A stretch of DNA of 64,000 nt, from NCBI RefSeq assembly GCF_910589745.1, contig NZ_OU342399.1:186001-250000 (forward strand), written 5' to 3'. Under the pieces are notes generated by a model. The model did no database searches, was not told the origin of the DNA, and saw only the letters and a list, made by a program, of their open reading frames with translations. Positions 40,778 to 51,636 of this stretch are shown here, one piece after another (the stretch's first letter is position 1; each line of letters begins with the position of its first letter). The position numbers and the translations under genes were made by a program. This DNA comes from Candidatus Arcticimaribacter forsetii. GTDB taxonomy: Bacteria > Bacteroidota > Bacteroidia > Flavobacteriales > Flavobacteriaceae.

Positions 40778-41269
40778 ATGGATATTAAAGAAATTCAGAA
40801 CCTAATCAAATTTGTAGCTAAATCTGGCGCATCTGAGGTTAAACTTGAAATGGAAGACATCAAAATCACCATCAAAACAGGAGGAGAAGATCGTCTAGAA
40901 ACTACTACAATTGTTCAACAGCATCCAGGCTTAGTGCCAAGTACACCTGTTGTTCAAGCTTCAGCTCCCGTAGTTGATGCTCCTGTAGCTGCAGCACCAG
41001 CCGAAGCGAAAGCTAATGAGAACGACAATTACATTACTGTAAAATCTCCAATTATTGGGACATTTTATAGAAAACCAGCACCAGATAAGCCAATTTTTGT
41101 TGAGGTAGGTCAACAAATTAAAGAAGGAGATGTTCTTTGTGTAATTGAAGCAATGAAATTATTCAATGAAATTGAGTCTGAAGTTCAAGGAAAGATTGTA
41201 AAAATCTTAGTAGACGACTCTACTCCTGTAGAGTTTGATCAACCTCTATTCTTGGTTGACCCATCTTAA
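40778..41269 (+). CDS. accB: Biotin carboxyl carrier protein of acetyl-CoA carboxylase
   Basis: The 163-residue protein has an N-terminal dimer region (MDIKEIQNLIKFVAKSGASE), an Ala-Pro-rich linker (APVVDAPVAAAPAEAKANEN, about 63-85) and a biotinyl domain with the lysine in VIEAMKLFNEIE and the closing VEFDQPLFLVDPS. The biotinylated Lys carries carboxyl groups between AccC and the carboxyltransferase. It is 11 bp after fabH and 21 bp before accC. Confidence 0.97.
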   Translation: MDIKEIQNLIKFVAKSGASEVKLEMEDIKITIKTGGEDRLETTTIVQQHPGLVPSTPVVQASAPVVDAPVAAAPAEAKANENDNYITVKSPIIGTFYRKPAPDKPIFVEVGQQIKEGDVLCVIEAMKLFNEIESEVQGKIVKILVDDSTPVEFDQPLFLVDPS

Positions 41270-41290
41270 AGTTTCACAAAAAACAGATTC

Positions 41291-42628
41291 ATGTTTAAGA
41301 AAATACTAATAGCAAATCGAGGAGAAATTGCGCTTAGAATAATTCGTACTTGTAAAGAAATGGGAATTAAGTCTGTTGCAGTTTACTCTAAGGCAGACGA
41401 AGAAAGTTTACACGTTAAATTTGCAGACGAAGCCGTTTGTATTGGTCCTGCACCGAGTTCAGAATCCTATCTTAAGATGGCAAATATTTTAGCTGCAGCC
41501 GAAATCACTAATGCAGATGCTATTCATCCAGGGTATGGGTTTTTGTCAGAAAACGCAAAGTTTTCTAAGATGTGCGAAGAACATCAAATCAAGTTCATAG
41601 GAGCATCTTGTGATATGATTAACCGAATGGGAGACAAGGCTTCGGCTAAAGCGACCATGAAGGCAGCAGGGGTTCCAACCATTCCTGGTTCCGAAGGGAT
41701 CTTAAAAGATTTTGAAGAAACTAAAAAATTAGCAGCCGAAATGGGTTACCCGGTTATGCTAAAAGCTACCGCTGGTGGTGGAGGTAAAGGAATGCGTGCT
41801 GTATGGGCTGAAGAAGATCTTTTAAAAGCTTGGGAAAGTGCGCGTCAAGAAGCAGCTGCTGCTTTTGGAAATGACGGCATGTACATGGAAAAATTAATTG
41901 AAGAGCCTAGGCATATCGAAATTCAAATAGTTGGAGATAGTTTTGGGAAGGCATGTCATTTGTCTGAACGAGATTGTTCGGTTCAAAGACGCCACCAAAA
42001 GTTAACAGAGGAAACACCTTCTCCTTTTATGACCGATGAACTTCGTGAAAAAATGGGAGCAGCAGCAGTTTTAGCTGCTGAATACATTAAATATGAAGGA
42101 GCAGGAACAGTTGAGTTTCTTGTAGACAAGCACCGAAACTTCTATTTTATGGAAATGAATACGCGAATCCAAGTTGAACATCCAATTACAGAACAAGTAA
42201 TCGATTTTGACTTAATACGTGAACAAATTTCTGTAGCAGCAAAAACCCCAATATCAGGGAAACATTATTTGCCGAAACTTCACTCCATAGAATGTAGAAT
42301 AAATGCAGAGGACCCTTATAATGACTTTCGCCCTTCTCCAGGCAAAATCACAAATTTGAATATTCCAGGAGGACACGGAATTCGTTTAGATACTCATGTA
42401 TACTCTGGATATACAATTCCACCGTTTTATGATTCTATGATTGCTAAGTTAATTACAACAGCACAAACAAGAGAAGAAGCAATAAATAAAATGAAGCGTG
42501 CATTAGGTGAGTTTGTTATAGAAGGTATAAAAACGACCATTCCTTTTCACATTCAATTGATGAATCACCCAGATTATATTGCAGGGAATTATACAACAAA
42601 ATTCATGGAAGATTTCGAAATGGAATAA
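41291..42628 (+). CDS. accC: Biotin carboxylase subunit of acetyl-CoA carboxylase
   Basis: The 445-residue protein has the AccC N-domain ([20 protein letters not shown]), the ATP-grasp glycine loop [13 protein letters not shown], the [20 protein letters not shown] segment, the metal and biotin sites [16 protein letters not shown], and the C-domain [18 protein letters not shown]. It carboxylates biotin on AccB with bicarbonate and ATP. It is the last gene of the cluster, and a terminator follows 20 bp later. Confidence 0.98.
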   Translation: MFKKILIANRGEIALRIIRTCKEMGIKSVAVYSKADEESLHVKFADEAVCIGPAPSSESYLKMANILAAAEITNADAIHPGYGFLSENAKFSKMCEEHQIKFIGASCDMINRMGDKASAKATMKAAGVPTIPGSEGILKDFEETKKLAAEMGYPVMLKATAGGGGKGMRAVWAEEDLLKAWESARQEAAAAFGNDGMYMEKLIEEPRHIEIQIVGDSFGKACHLSERDCSVQRRHQKLTEETPSPFMTDELREKMGAAAVLAAEYIKYEGAGTVEFLVDKHRNFYFMEMNTRIQVEHPITEQVIDFDLIREQISVAAKTPISGKHYLPKLHSIECRINAEDPYNDFRPSPGKITNLNIPGGHGIRLDTHVYSGYTIPPFYDSMIAKLITTAQTREEAINKMKRALGEFVIEGIKTTIPFHIQLMNHPDYIAGNYTTKFMEDFEME

Positions 42629-42644
42629 ACCAGAATTTATCTAT

Positions 42645-42674
42645 AAAAAAGCCTGCATTATGCAGGTTTTTTTT
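42645..42674. terminator. Terminator between accC and asd
   Basis: CCTGCA / TGCAGG around TTA, with A6 before and T8 after. It sits between converging genes and can serve both. Confidence 0.85.
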
Positions 42675-42695
42675 ATTGATAAAAACTCAATTGAC

Positions 42696-43685
42696 TTATA
42701 TCCAGCCTTTTTCGTTTAAGAACTCTGCAATTTGTATTGTGTTTGTAGCAGCACCTTTTCTTAGGTTGTCCGAAACAATCCACATATTTAAAGTGTTTTC
42801 CTGTGAAAAATCTTTTCTAATTCTACCTACAAACACTTCGTTTTTTCCTTCTGCGTAAATAGGCATTGGATAAGTGTTTGTGTCAGGATTATCCTGAACA
42901 ACCACTCCAGGACTTTCGTTAAGTAAAGCTTGAACATCTGCTACAGAAACATCCTTTTTTAATTGTACATTAACAGATTCACTGTGGCCTCCTACAACTG
43001 GGATACGAACTGCAGTAGCTGTAACATTAATTTCATTATCCCCTAAAATTTTGTGGGTTTCTTGAATCAATTTCATTTCTTCTTTTGTGTAACCGTTTTC
43101 CTGAAAAACGTCACAATGTGGAATAGCGTTTCTGTGAATAGGGTAAGGGTAAGCCATTTCACCTTTTTCACCTGCGTATTCATTTTCTAGTTGTTGTACT
43201 GCTTTAACACCCGTACCTGTAATCGATTGATAAGTTGAAATTACAAGACGCTCAATTCCATAATTTCTTTGAAGTGGTGCAAGAGCAACAAGCATTTGTA
43301 TGGTGGAGCAATTTGGATTTGCGATAATTTTATCTTCAGGCGTAAGTTCGCCAGCGTTTATTTCTGGAACAACAAGCTTTTTTGTTGGATCCATTCTCCA
43401 AGCAGATGAATTGTCAATTACAGTAGTTCCGGCAGCTGCAAATTTAGGCGCCCACTCAAGAGAAGTTTCCCCTCCAGCAGAAAATAAAGCAACATCAGCT
43501 TTCATTTCGACAGCTGTTTGTAAACCAACAACTGAATAAGAAGATCCATTGTATTCTATTTGTTTTCCTACAGAGCGTTCTGATGCAACTGGAATTAATT
43601 CGGTTAATGGAAAATTTCTTTCAGCTAATACTTTCAACATTACTTGACCTACCATACCGGTAGCTCCAACTAGAGCAACTTTCAT
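42696..43685 (-). CDS. asd: Aspartate-semialdehyde dehydrogenase
   Basis: The 329-residue protein has the NADP fold VALVGATGMVGQVMLKVLAE, the catalytic Cys in IIANPNCSTIQMLVALAPL, and the conserved RIPVVGGHSESV with substrate-binding Arg and His. It reduces aspartyl phosphate to the semialdehyde for lysine, threonine, methionine and diaminopimelate. Length is typical. It lies 110 bp downstream of alr and is probably a separate unit. Confidence 0.97.
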   Translation of the reverse strand: MKVALVGATGMVGQVMLKVLAERNFPLTELIPVASERSVGKQIEYNGSSYSVVGLQTAVEMKADVALFSAGGETSLEWAPKFAAAGTTVIDNSSAWRMDPTKKLVVPEINAGELTPEDKIIANPNCSTIQMLVALAPLQRNYGIERLVISTYQSITGTGVKAVQQLENEYAGEKGEMAYPYPIHRNAIPHCDVFQENGYTKEEMKLIQETHKILGDNEINVTATAVRIPVVGGHSESVNVQLKKDVSVADVQALLNESPGVVVQDNPDTNTYPMPIYAEGKNEVFVGRIRKDFSQENTLNMWIVSDNLRKGAATNTIQIAEFLNEKGWI

Positions 43686-43794
43686 TTTAATTTTTTTAAA
43701 TTATTGAAGGCAAAAGTACTTATAAAATCGAACCTTCCAAACGAAACTATTGATTATATCAAACCTACAACAAAAAGTTATATTTATAACTTTT

Positions 43795-44889
43795 TTATAT
43801 ATAAACCCTTTTAATTCTGTTATTTAGTCCCGTTAGTATTTCATAAGAAATTGTATTTGCCGAAGCGGTAAAGTCAACAGCAGTAGTGTTTTCATCAAAG
43901 AAAACTACTTCGTCTCCTGTTTTGCAATCTATTGCACTAACATCAATCATGAGCATGTCCATACAAACGTTTCCTATAATCGAAGCAGGCTTTCCGTTTA
44001 TTTGGACAGTTCCAATTCCATTTCCATATTGTCTTCCAATCCCATCGGCATGACCTACAGGAATAACACCAATGATACTGTTCTTGGTGGCAACCCATCC
44101 TTGATTATAACCCACGCTTTCTCCTTTATTTAAGTGATGAATTTGACATAAAGGAGCACTTAATTTAGCAATTGGTTTTAATTCTGCATCCCATTCTGTT
44201 CGATTGGCAAAGCCATAGAGTGCAATTCCAGTTCGAACAGCATCATACTTTAGTTCTGGATAATTAAAAATCCCAGAACTATTTAGGAGGTGTAATTTTG
44301 GAGGGTTTTTGTAACGCTTTAGTATTTGTTTTTTTATCAGTTCAAAAGATTCGATTTGTTTTTTAGTAAACGCACAGGGTTTCTTGTTTTCAGAAGCTCC
44401 GAGATGAGAATAGACACTTTTTACTTCTAAAGAAGATTCGTCAAGTATATTGAGAACTTCATTTAATTCATTAATCGAAATCCCTATTCTATTTAATCCA
44501 GTATTACATTTTAGGTGGACAGGGTATTTATTTAGGGTATTTTTATTTACTAATGCTAGGAAAGAATGAATGATTTCTTTTGAGTATAAAGCAGGCTCTA
44601 AGTTGTATTCAATAAGTTTTTCGAGTTGTCCTTTTTGAGGGTAAAAAACCAATATAGGTTTTTTAATTCCAGCTTTTCGTAAATTAATTCCTTCCGAGGC
44701 ATAAGCAACTGCAAAATAATCGGTGCCTAATGCCGATAGTTCTTTTGCGATTTTAACTCCATCCGACCCGTATGCATTAGCCTTTACAACCGCAATTAAT
44801 AGGGTTTCTCCATTAATTTTAGAGCGCAATACATTATAATTATGAGCTAAAGATTTTAGATTAATAGTTAAGTAAGCTTCTTGGCTCAT
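43795..44889 (-). CDS. alr: Alanine racemase
   Basis: The 364-residue fold-type III PLP enzyme has the PLP lysine in VVKANAYGSDGVKIAKEL, the HLKCNTGLNRIGI and SIYSHLGASE-like sheet (VYSHLGASENK), and the C-terminal domain with VGYNQGWVATKNSIIGVIPV, GHADGIGRQYGNG and NVCMDMLMIDVS. It makes D-alanine for peptidoglycan. In many Bacteroidetes alr is fused to murF; here it is a free-standing gene. Its start overlaps the end of tdk by 4 bp. Confidence 0.94.
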   Translation of the reverse strand: MSQEAYLTINLKSLAHNYNVLRSKINGETLLIAVVKANAYGSDGVKIAKELSALGTDYFAVAYASEGINLRKAGIKKPILVFYPQKGQLEKLIEYNLEPALYSKEIIHSFLALVNKNTLNKYPVHLKCNTGLNRIGISINELNEVLNILDESSLEVKSVYSHLGASENKKPCAFTKKQIESFELIKKQILKRYKNPPKLHLLNSSGIFNYPELKYDAVRTGIALYGFANRTEWDAELKPIAKLSAPLCQIHHLNKGESVGYNQGWVATKNSIIGVIPVGHADGIGRQYGNGIGTVQINGKPASIIGNVCMDMLMIDVSAIDCKTGDEVVFFDENTTAVDFTASANTISYEILTGLNNRIKRVYI

Positions 44890-45500
44890 GAATTATTTTT
44901 TTTCTTTTTTGACTCCAAAGATTCCTTTTCTCTAATTTTAAAAAATGCAGCTCTACTAAGGGGTTCGTATAAATCCTTTTCCCCTAAGACCACTACATTA
45001 TCATCTTTAGATTTACGATGACTGTACTGCGCTAAATTTCCTGTTTCTGTACAAACAGCATGAACCTTTGTAACATATTCTGCAGTTGCCATTAGTGCAG
45101 GCATTGGCCCAAAAGGGTTTCCTTTAAAGTCCATATCTAAACCTGCAACTATAACGCGGATTCCTCTATTAGCTAAATCATTACAAACTTGAACAATTTC
45201 TGAATCAAAAAACTGAGCTTCATCTATTCCAACAACATCACACTCGGAGGCTAGAATAGGAATATTAGCCGCAGCAGGAACAGGGGTAGACCGTATTTGA
45301 TTTTGATCATGAGAGGTAACCAATTCGTCATCATATCGATTATCAACCGAAGGTTTAAAAATCTCAATCCTTTGTTTAGCAAATTGAGCTCTTTTTAAGC
45401 GTCTAATAAGCTCCTCTGTTTTACCAGAAAACATAGATCCACAGATTACTTCTATCCAGCCAAATTGTTCGTTTTGATTTACCGTGTTTTCTAAAAACAT
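44886..45500 (-). CDS. tdk: Thymidine kinase
   Basis: I use the ATG at 45500 (MFLENTVNQNEQFGWIEVIC); the frame extends to 45518. The P-loop is GSMFSGKTEELIRRLKRA, followed by FKPSVDNRYDDE, the Walker B region CDVVGIDEAQFFD, and the thymidine lasso region VAGLDMDFKGNPFGPMPALM. Two Cys residues of the structural zinc site seem reduced (VHAVCTETGNLAQYSHR has one Cys), as in many Bacteroidetes. It phosphorylates thymidine for salvage. It is 4-bp overlapped with alr. Confidence 0.94.
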   Translation of the reverse strand: MFLENTVNQNEQFGWIEVICGSMFSGKTEELIRRLKRAQFAKQRIEIFKPSVDNRYDDELVTSHDQNQIRSTPVPAAANIPILASECDVVGIDEAQFFDSEIVQVCNDLANRGIRVIVAGLDMDFKGNPFGPMPALMATAEYVTKVHAVCTETGNLAQYSHRKSKDDNVVVLGEKDLYEPLSRAAFFKIREKESLESKKKKNNS

Positions 45501-45579
45501 TTTCGTATTTTTCAGCAAAGCTTTTGCTACCTACTACAACAAAAGTATTAAAACTAATTGTTGAAAAGAATCAAATTTA

Positions 45580-46188
45580 ATGATTAATACACTTCTAGAA
45601 GAATTAAGAGAAATCGCTCGGTCTATTTTAGAGCAAAGAGATCGTCTGGATTTAATTAAACTGGAAAAACAAGTTGGAGCGCTTCAAAAAAAAATCATTG
45701 TTCTTCAACACGAACAATCAAAAATAGCAGAAGAAGTTTCTACGGAACCCGTTATAGAAGTAGAGGAGTCAATTGAGGTTGATGAACCGCCTACTTTTGA
45801 TGCTTCAAAGAATGAAGCCCCAGAGCAACCGAACACTACTTTTGATAATTTATTTTCAGATTCAATTAGTGAACCTGTTTTTGTAAAAAAAGAACCTTCT
45901 GAACCAGCCAATATAAATTCACCTGAAAACACTCCTAAAAACTTAAACGATGCTTTAGGGAAAGGATTAAAGATTGGGTTGAATGATCGCTTGGCTTTTA
46001 TAAAAAACCTATTTGATGAAAGTCCACAAGATTATCAAAGGGTTATTTCTCAAATCTCAGTTTATGAAAGTTTTGAAGAAGCTCAGGATTTCATCGAGAA
46101 CTTTGTAAAACCAGAGTATAATTTTTGGGAAGAGAAAGAGTCTTTTGAACTTAGATTTTATAAGATAATCGAACAAAACTTTAGTTAA
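45580..46188 (+). CDS. Conserved Bacteroidetes protein with low-complexity middle
   Basis: The 202-residue protein has three parts: an N-terminal coiled coil (LLEELREIARSILEQRDRLD to about residue 48), an acidic, Pro-rich disordered middle (EPVIEVEESIEVDEPPTFDA to about 120), and a C-terminal helical domain beginning GKGLKIGLNDRLAFIKNLFD and ending FWEEKESFELRFYKIIEQNF. The last domain is widespread in Bacteroidetes, always near housekeeping genes, with no assigned function. It is followed by rsmI after 82 bp. Confidence 0.75.
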   Translation: MINTLLEELREIARSILEQRDRLDLIKLEKQVGALQKKIIVLQHEQSKIAEEVSTEPVIEVEESIEVDEPPTFDASKNEAPEQPNTTFDNLFSDSISEPVFVKKEPSEPANINSPENTPKNLNDALGKGLKIGLNDRLAFIKNLFDESPQDYQRVISQISVYESFEEAQDFIENFVKPEYNFWEEKESFELRFYKIIEQNFS

Positions 46189-46196
46189 ACAGGAAG

Positions 46197-46289
46197 ATGA
46201 AAATTCAAAAACTTGATGTTGACTACATCAATTTAATAAATTCATATTCAAATAAAAATCTAAAAAGATCGTGGGAAAACTATTTTTAG
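46197..46289 (+). CDS. Possible 30-residue leader peptide before rsmI
   Basis: An ATG at 46197 preceded by AGGAAG opens a 30-codon frame (MKIQKLDVDYINLINSYSNK and ten more residues) that ends 19 bp inside rsmI in another frame. It may be a chance frame or may couple translation to the GTG start of rsmI. There is no homology argument. Confidence 0.2.
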   Translation: MKIQKLDVDYINLINSYSNKNLKRSWENYF

Positions 46290-46948
46290 TTCCAACTCCT
46301 ATAGGGAATTTGAAGGACATGACTTATCGTGCCGTTGAGGTGCTGTCTCAGGTTGATTTAATTTTGGCTGAAGACACTAGAACGAGCGGGAAACTCATGA
46401 AGCACTTTGAAATTACGGCTCCATTGCAAAGTCATCATATGCATAACGAACACAGTACTTTAGCTTCAATAATTTCTAAATTAAAACAAGGAAAACAAAT
46501 TGCTCTAATTTCTGATGCAGGAACTCCAGCAATTTCAGACCCAGGATATTTATTAGTTCGCGAAGCAATTGCCAATAAAATTGAAACCGAATGTTTACCT
46601 GGAGCAACAGCCTTTGTGCCTGCCCTTGTTCAAAGCGGCTTACCTAACGAACGCTTTATTTTCGAGGGTTTTTTACCTCCAAAAAAAGGAAGACAAACAA
46701 GATTAATGCAACTCTCAGAAGAAACGAGAACCCTAATTATTTATGAGTCTCCACACAAGGTAATAAAAACACTGTCACAGCTAATTGAGTTTTTTGGAGC
46801 AGATCGACAGCTTAGTTTCTCGAGAGAATTAACTAAGTTACACGAAGAGACTTTTAGGGGGTCTATTGAAGAAGCAAAACAACATCTCGAACAGAAGCCG
46901 CCAAAAGGAGAATTTGTGCTCTGTATCGCCGGAAAATCAAAAAAATAA
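46271..46948 (+). CDS. rsmI: 16S rRNA 2'-O-ribose C1402 methyltransferase
   Basis: The 225-residue protein starts at a GTG and reads GKLFLVPTPIGNLKDMTYRA, the typical RsmI start. It has ILAEDTRTSGKLMKHF, the SAM-binding GKQIALISDAGTPAISDPGY and ECLPGATAFVPALVQSGLP with FEGFLPPKKGRQTRL. It methylates C1402 in the ribosomal P site. It is shorter than E. coli RsmI (about 286) because the C-terminal extension is missing, as is usual in Bacteroidetes. recJ starts on the next base after its stop. Confidence 0.95.
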   Translation: MGKLFLVPTPIGNLKDMTYRAVEVLSQVDLILAEDTRTSGKLMKHFEITAPLQSHHMHNEHSTLASIISKLKQGKQIALISDAGTPAISDPGYLLVREAIANKIETECLPGATAFVPALVQSGLPNERFIFEGFLPPKKGRQTRLMQLSEETRTLIIYESPHKVIKTLSQLIEFFGADRQLSFSRELTKLHEETFRGSIEEAKQHLEQKPPKGEFVLCIAGKSKK

Positions 46949-48637
46949 ATGCGCTGGGAACCTAAATTAAAACCAGATTTAACCAAGGTTATTAAAATTC
47001 AGGAAGAATTACAAGTTCCTGAACCCATTGCTGCGCTATTAATTCAAAGAGGAATTGAAGATTTTGATACTGCAAAAGCATTCTTTAGACCTCAGTTAGC
47101 AAACTTGCACGATCCTTTTTTAATGAAAGACATGGATCTTGCAGTTGATCGTATAGATCAAGCTTGTAGAGAACAAGAGACCCTAATGGTATATGGAGAT
47201 TATGATGTTGATGGCACAACCTCTGTTTCTTTAGTGTACTCTTTTTTAAGGCCTTATTTTCAAAACATTATACCTTACATTCCGGATCGTTATGAGGAAG
47301 GGTATGGGATATCGTTCAAAGGAATTGATGTAGCCTCAGAAAAAGGAATTACATTAATTATTGCTTTAGACTGCGGTATTAAAGCAGTCGAAAAAGTAGC
47401 TTATGCAAAGACTAAAGGAATAGATTTTATAATCTGTGATCACCACTTACCAGGCGATGAAATTCCAGAAGCTAGTGCTGTTTTGGACCCTAAACGCGAA
47501 GATTGTGGTTATCCGTATAAAGAATTATGTGGCTGTGGAATTGGATTTAAATTAATTCAAGCTCTAACAACTTTTTGGGAAGAAGATTCAGGGGAATTAG
47601 AATCCTATTTAGATTTAGTTGCGACGGCTATTGCTGCAGATATTGTTCCCATGACAGGAGAGAACAGAATTCTTGCTTTTCATGGTATTGAGCAATTAAG
47701 AACAAACCCAAGAGAGGGCTTGAGAACTTTTATAGAGCAGCTTAAAAAACCTGTAAGCATTACCGATTTGGTTTTTGTTATAGCTCCTAGAATAAATGCT
47801 GCAGGAAGAATGAGTCACGCCCTTAACGCAGTTGATCTTTTAATTGAAACCAATTCTGAACTCATTGAAGAGAAAGCAAAAAAAATAGAATTATTTAACA
47901 CAGATAGAAGAGCAACTGATTTAAGAATAACCAAGGAAGCACTAGCTTTAATAGAGGAACTGGAAGAACAAGACCGTTATAGTACAGTTGTTTCTAAAGA
48001 AGACTGGCATAAAGGAGTTATCGGGATTGTTGCTTCTAGATTAATAGAAACTTATTATCGTCCTACTGTAGTGTTTTCATTGATTGGAGAGACTATGGTT
48101 GGTTCGGTTCGTTCTGTAAAAGGATTTAATGTTTACGAAGCGTTAGATGCGTGTAAAGAACATATAGTCCAATTTGGAGGGCATAAATATGCCGCTGGAT
48201 TGACAATTAAAAAATCAAATTACGAAAACTTTAAAGCTAAATTTGAAGAGGTTGTAAAAGACCGAATACTCCCAGAACAAAGAATTCCCTCAGTAGTTTA
48301 TGATTTAGAAGTTAAGCTCGAGGAGTTAACCCCCAAGCTTTATAGAATAATAGAACAGCTTGGACCTTTTGGACCTCAAAATATGCGACCAGTTTTTAGA
48401 ACAAAAAAAGTCATTGATTCTGGCTTTTCTAAAGCCGTTGGAAGCGATAGTTCTCATTTAAGATTATCCATAAAATCAAGCCCAAACCCATTGATAGGAA
48501 TTGCATTTGGGCGTGCAGATTTTTTACCTCATATTCAATCGAAAAAACCATTTGATTTGGTGTACACTCTCGATGAAAATGAATGGAATGGTACGCTATC
48601 TCTTCAACTTAAAGTAAAAGACTTAAGGCCTTCTTAA
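46949..48637 (+). CDS. recJ: Single-stranded-DNA exonuclease RecJ
   Basis: The 562-residue protein has the DHH-family motifs: [16 protein letters not shown] (motif I), [33 protein letters not shown] with the DHH triad, and [16 protein letters not shown]. The DHHA1 part contains [20 protein letters not shown] and [16 protein letters not shown]. It degrades single-stranded DNA 5'-3' in RecF-type repair. It directly abuts rsmI and ends in a TTAA shared with the stop of pgi. Confidence 0.97.
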   Translation: MRWEPKLKPDLTKVIKIQEELQVPEPIAALLIQRGIEDFDTAKAFFRPQLANLHDPFLMKDMDLAVDRIDQACREQETLMVYGDYDVDGTTSVSLVYSFLRPYFQNIIPYIPDRYEEGYGISFKGIDVASEKGITLIIALDCGIKAVEKVAYAKTKGIDFIICDHHLPGDEIPEASAVLDPKREDCGYPYKELCGCGIGFKLIQALTTFWEEDSGELESYLDLVATAIAADIVPMTGENRILAFHGIEQLRTNPREGLRTFIEQLKKPVSITDLVFVIAPRINAAGRMSHALNAVDLLIETNSELIEEKAKKIELFNTDRRATDLRITKEALALIEELEEQDRYSTVVSKEDWHKGVIGIVASRLIETYYRPTVVFSLIGETMVGSVRSVKGFNVYEALDACKEHIVQFGGHKYAAGLTIKKSNYENFKAKFEEVVKDRILPEQRIPSVVYDLEVKLEELTPKLYRIIEQLGPFGPQNMRPVFRTKKVIDSGFSKAVGSDSSHLRLSIKSSPNPLIGIAFGRADFLPHIQSKKPFDLVYTLDENEWNGTLSLQLKVKDLRPS

Positions 48638-50271
48638 GCATCCAAATGATTTAATAACCCTTGAGTAGATTGGTCGTGTTTGTTTTGTGTTTCTTTCGTG
48701 ATATCCGTTAGAATCACTGATGCTAATTGTTTACCAAGTTCAACGCCCCATTGATCATAGCTAAAAATATTCCAAATCACCCCTTGTACAAATATTTTAT
48801 GCTCATACATTGAAACAAGTTTACCTAAACTTTCTGGAGTTAATTTGTCTATTAATAAGGTATTGGTGGGTTGATTTCCTTCGAATATTTTAAAGGGTAA
48901 TAATGCTTTAATAGCTTCTGAATTTTTCCCAGCTTCTAATAATTCTTTCTCAACAGTTGCTCCATTTTTACCTTGCATTAAAGCTTCGGTCTGTGCTAAA
49001 AAATTGGCCATTAACTTTTGGTGGTGATCTTTTTCTCCATAAAGTGAACTTTTAAAACCTATAAAATCTGCTGGAATTAGTTTTGTTCCTTGGTGAATTA
49101 ATTGAAAAAAAGCGTGTTGAGCATTAGTCCCTGAACCTCCCCAAATTATAGTTCCCGTTTGATAATCAACAGGTTCTCCGTTTCTGTCTACACTTTTTCC
49201 ATTGCTCTCCATAATGCCTTGTTGGAGGTAGGCTGGAAGATTTCTGAGATATTGAGTATAAGGAATAATTGCCTCACTTTCTGCTCCCCAAAAATTATTA
49301 TACCAGATGCTAATCAGCGCGAGGACAACAGGAATGTTCTGATCAAAAGGTGTTTTTCTAAAGTGCGAATCCATTGAATTAGCCCCTTTAAGTAGTAACT
49401 CAAAGTTTTCTGCCCCTACAGCAAGAGCAACACTTAATCCTACAGCAGACCATAAAGAAAATCTACCTCCAACCCAATCTTTCATTGGAAATACATTGTC
49501 TGGATGAATACCAAATGCTTGAATTTTTTTGAGGTTTGTTGAAACTGCAACAAAGTGTTTGGCAATTGCTTCTTCTTTAGCAGATTTTAAAAACCATTTT
49601 CGGATTGTATTCGCATTTGTTAAGGTTTCTTGTGTAGTGAAAGTTTTAGAAACAATAACAAACAATGTAGTTTCTGGGTTCAGTTTTCGAAGAATTTCAT
49701 GTACATGATCTCCTTCAACATTAGAAACAAAATGCGTGTTTAAGTGGTTTTTATAATGCTCTAAACCTTCAACTATCATTGCTGGCCCAAGATCAGAACC
49801 TCCAATTCCAATATTTACAACATCCGTAATTTCTTTGCCCGTAAAACCTTTATGTTCTCCAGAAATTATAGCGCTAGTAAACTGACTAATTTTTTCTTTG
49901 ACTGCGAAAATTTCCGGAATCACATCAAGACCATCTACAAAAACTTGATCGTTCTCTTTTGCTCTCAAAGCGGTGTGTAAAACGGCTCTATTTTCAGTTT
50001 GGTTTATTGCAGCACCTTCAAAGTAAGCTTCTATTGCGTTTTTTAAACCACATTCATCTGCAAGCTCATTTAGAAGAGCAAGTGTTTCAGAGCTCAACCG
50101 ATTTTTAGAATAATCGACAAGGAAATCTTCCCAATGAATGGACATATTTTTAAATCTAGAAGCTTCATTATTAAAAGAATCTTGAAGGGTTACTTCTTTT
50201 TGTGTTTTGAAATGCGCTTCTAATTTTTTCCACGCTTTGGTTTTAGAGGGGTTTATTGAGTTTAATGTCAT
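48634..50271 (-). CDS. pgi: Glucose-6-phosphate isomerase
   Basis: The 545-residue protein has the PGI signatures: [54 protein letters not shown] and the C-terminal [20 protein letters not shown]. The catalytic Glu is in [15 protein letters not shown] and the His in [15 protein letters not shown]. It interconverts glucose 6-phosphate and fructose 6-phosphate. It lies 4 bp downstream of the M23 peptidase gene and converges on recJ with a 4-bp stop overlap. Confidence 0.98.
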   Translation of the reverse strand: MTLNSINPSKTKAWKKLEAHFKTQKEVTLQDSFNNEASRFKNMSIHWEDFLVDYSKNRLSSETLALLNELADECGLKNAIEAYFEGAAINQTENRAVLHTALRAKENDQVFVDGLDVIPEIFAVKEKISQFTSAIISGEHKGFTGKEITDVVNIGIGGSDLGPAMIVEGLEHYKNHLNTHFVSNVEGDHVHEILRKLNPETTLFVIVSKTFTTQETLTNANTIRKWFLKSAKEEAIAKHFVAVSTNLKKIQAFGIHPDNVFPMKDWVGGRFSLWSAVGLSVALAVGAENFELLLKGANSMDSHFRKTPFDQNIPVVLALISIWYNNFWGAESEAIIPYTQYLRNLPAYLQQGIMESNGKSVDRNGEPVDYQTGTIIWGGSGTNAQHAFFQLIHQGTKLIPADFIGFKSSLYGEKDHHQKLMANFLAQTEALMQGKNGATVEKELLEAGKNSEAIKALLPFKIFEGNQPTNTLLIDKLTPESLGKLVSMYEHKIFVQGVIWNIFSYDQWGVELGKQLASVILTDITKETQNKHDQSTQGLLNHLDA

Positions 50272-50275
50272 AGGA

Positions 50276-51568
50276 TTAATTCATTGCTAATGTTGGATCT
50301 TTTTCTTCTTCAAAAGACAAACAATTAAGTTGAGTTTTTATAGGTTCTATAAAGGTTAAAAATTCTTTTTTTAACTCTTTAGATATAGGTTTAGCTTCAG
50401 GTAATTTTTGTTTGTACGGATCGACTTGTCTTCCGTTTTTCCAAAAACGATAACATACATGAGGACCCGATGTATTTCCGGTCATTCCAACCCATCCAAT
50501 TACATCTCCTTGTTTTACAAATTGACCCACTCGAACTTTTTTTCTTTTCATGTGGAGGTATTGTGTAGCGTATGTGTTGTTATGTTTAATCTTTACATAG
50601 TTCCCGTTTCCTTTATTATAACTAGATTTTGTAACCGTTCCATTGGCTGTAGCCATAATCGGAGTACCTACAGGAGCAGCATAATCCGTTCCTTTGTGAG
50701 GTTTAACTCTACCGTAGTATGCGATTCTTCTTTTTAAATTATAACGAGAAGAAATTCTACTGAAAGACACCGGTGCTTTAAGAAAAGCTCTTCTTAAATT
50801 CTTGGCATTGTTGTCAAAATAGTCTACAATTCCTTTTATACTGTCCGTCTTAAATTCAAAAGCATAAAGGGGCTTATTTCGATGTTCAAAATAGGCGGCT
50901 TTTATTTTTTCAATCCCAACAGAAACACTATCATCAACAAATCTTTCTGTATAGATTACTTTGAAGCGATCTCCTTTACTAAGCCTATTAAAATCAATGG
51001 TCCATGCGTACACATCAGATAAATAATAAGTCAAGTTTTCGTTATATCCACTCTGATTCATTGTGTCATACAACGATGATTTAATCACCCCAGTTGCTTC
51101 AAGTTCAACAACACGAACTTGTTTTTTAATTTTTTTGGCAAACAAACTATCTTTTAGTTTAATTACACTGTAGCTTTCGACGTTTGGTTTATAAATAAAG
51201 GCATATGCTTTAGGCAGACTATCCTTTGTAAATAAAAGCGTATAAGGCTTTCCAATTTGTAATCTTCGGATGTTAACATTAGATTTTTTTACAACTTGAA
51301 GTATTTTATATACCTCAGGGTAATCAATACCGTTGCGTTCTAGAATATCTCCAAAAGTATCACCTCGTTTAATTTTGAACTCTTTGGCGTTAAATTTATT
51401 AAAGTCAAAGCCATACTTTATGTCCGACTTCTGCTCCGCGATTTCCTCAACTTCTGTATTTTCTTTTGGATCATTGGCTATATTATTACAGGATACTAGA
51501 CCCATTGCCAAAATGAAAATAAAGACATAAAAAGCTGAAAATTTTGAAGAGATTTTTTTGGTTATCAT
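50276..51568 (-). CDS. M23 family peptidoglycan peptidase, lipoprotein
   Basis: The ATG at 51568 ([20 protein letters not shown]) gives 430 residues, with a lipobox in MGLVSCNN. Residues 60-130 contain a LysM-like/OapA-type unit ([32 protein letters not shown]). The C-terminal third is the M23 lysostaphin-like domain: [20 protein letters not shown] (His and Asp zinc ligands), [20 protein letters not shown] and [20 protein letters not shown]. It should cleave peptide cross-links in peptidoglycan, or activate other hydrolases if inactive. pgi starts 4 bp after the stop. Confidence 0.9.
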   Translation of the reverse strand: MITKKISSKFSAFYVFIFILAMGLVSCNNIANDPKENTEVEEIAEQKSDIKYGFDFNKFNAKEFKIKRGDTFGDILERNGIDYPEVYKILQVVKKSNVNIRRLQIGKPYTLLFTKDSLPKAYAFIYKPNVESYSVIKLKDSLFAKKIKKQVRVVELEATGVIKSSLYDTMNQSGYNENLTYYLSDVYAWTIDFNRLSKGDRFKVIYTERFVDDSVSVGIEKIKAAYFEHRNKPLYAFEFKTDSIKGIVDYFDNNAKNLRRAFLKAPVSFSRISSRYNLKRRIAYYGRVKPHKGTDYAAPVGTPIMATANGTVTKSSYNKGNGNYVKIKHNNTYATQYLHMKRKKVRVGQFVKQGDVIGWVGMTGNTSGPHVCYRFWKNGRQVDPYKQKLPEAKPISKELKKEFLTFIEPIKTQLNCLSFEEEKDPTLAMN

Positions 51569-51636
51569 AATCGAACACAAATTTCGTAATGTTTTGATTA
51601 TCAAAATAGTTTTTTGATAAAAACTTAACAACAATT

